From NCBI RefSeq assembly GCF_026625885.1, contig NZ_CP113068.1, forward strand, positions 2,232,001 to 2,296,000: a stretch of DNA of 64,000 nucleotides. The letters are read 5' to 3'. A program made the translations under genes and the position numbers. Origin of the DNA: Roseateles sp. SL47 (GTDB lineage Bacteria; Pseudomonadota; Gammaproteobacteria; Burkholderiales; Burkholderiaceae_C). Every line of letters starts with the position of its first letter. Position 1 is the stretch's first letter. Positions 63,666 to 64,000 of this stretch are shown here, in pieces. The notes under the pieces are model-generated. The model saw only the letters and a list, made by a program, of their open reading frames with translations. It made no database searches and had not been told where the DNA came from.

Positions 63666-64000
63666 TGCAGTGCCTCAATCATGCGTTTAAAGCCTTGCGC
63701 CGGAGTGACTTCAGCCTTCCAGCCCAGCGATTCCAGACGGGCGGTATCGGGCACCAGCCTGTTGTATGCACTGGGTATGTAGTTCGGGCTGCTGGTGTCG
63801 ACACGGCGATCCACCCTCAATCCCTTCTCGGGGAAAAGTCCGACCATGAGCTCGGCGAATTCCATCACCGACATCTCGGCCCCGGCATTTGCGACGTTAT
63901 AGGCGGTCCCCGCCTCACCGCGCAGCATCACGGCAAAGAATCCTGCCACAGCGTCACTCGCATAACAGAAAGCGCGTCGGGCGGAGCCGTCGCTATTCAT
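63662..64000 (-). CDS. NAD-dependent epimerase/dehydratase, C-terminal part (partial)
   Basis: The last 112 residues of an extended SDR sugar epimerase/dehydratase: a SARRAFCYASDAVAGFFAVM segment (substrate-binding and domain-capping region), YNVANAGAEMSVMEFAELM and the closing DTARLESLGWKAEVTPAQGF. The gene runs out of the window at 64000, where the Met is probably internal. It is the most upstream gene seen of the minus-strand operon. Confidence 0.88.
   Translation of the reverse strand: MNSDGSARRAFCYASDAVAGFFAVMLRGEAGTAYNVANAGAEMSVMEFAELMVGLFPEKGLRVDRRVDTSSPNYIPSAYNRLVPDTARLESLGWKAEVTPAQGFKRMIEALQ

Overview
The window is high-GC DNA from a betaproteobacterium, most likely Burkholderiales of the Roseateles/Rubrivivax type. 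The evidence is the overall composition, tight ATGA-coupled gene chains, and the housekeeping set of lysS, ychF, a UbiH-type monooxygenase, a DsbC-like protein, a DUF4148 protein and DUF3108/M61 neighbours. No rRNA, tRNA or CRISPR array was recognised.

Layout. 1-5.8 kb: the tail of a FixJ-type response regulator, a receiver-only regulator, a LuxR-type regulator, a LysR gene that has lost its DNA-binding half beside an MHS-family transporter, a periplasmic binding protein whose reading frame has lost its stop codon, and a Fic protein with repeated operator-like sites at its start. 6.3-8.5 kb: a small island (excisionase-like HTH, AlbA_2/ATPase regulator, coupled 53-residue ORF). 8.5-18.3 kb: ordinary core genes.

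18.5-30.5 kb (+ strand): a polysaccharide locus. It has the wlbABC set for a diacetamido-uronic acid, a flippase, acyltransferase, two GT4 glycosyltransferases, a methyltransferase, an aminotransferase, an initiating phosphoglycosyltransferase and a PglF/WbpM-type dehydratase. 49.5-64 kb (- strand): a second, tightly coupled locus. It carries GDP-D-glycero-alpha-D-manno-heptose synthesis (gmhA, hddA, and a three-domain hddC-gmhB-kinase fusion), GT2 glycosyltransferases, a polymerase-like protein, a flippase, a split transketolase and two epimerases.

30.6-47.5 kb, between the two loci, is an accessory island and the most unusual part. Its centre is a pair of exported proteins: an SpvB/FG-GAP (TcB-like) protein and an RHS-core (TcC-like) protein with a swapped-looking C-terminal tip and an abutting small membrane protein that could be its immunity partner. 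Further along lies a second, displaced RHS tip with a PD-(D/E)XK-like motif and an overlapping putative immunity gene. That tip was cut by an IS21-like end and carries an in-frame stop. Around these genes are six members (five intact) of a divergent family of about 90-residue secreted proteins. They share one Cys-helix-(G/N)(K/R/T)xV-Cys pattern that resembles SubB/PltB-type B subunits. The rest is insertion-sequence debris (IS66, IS21-like, IS3), a PIN-toxin remnant and two unrecognised small genes.
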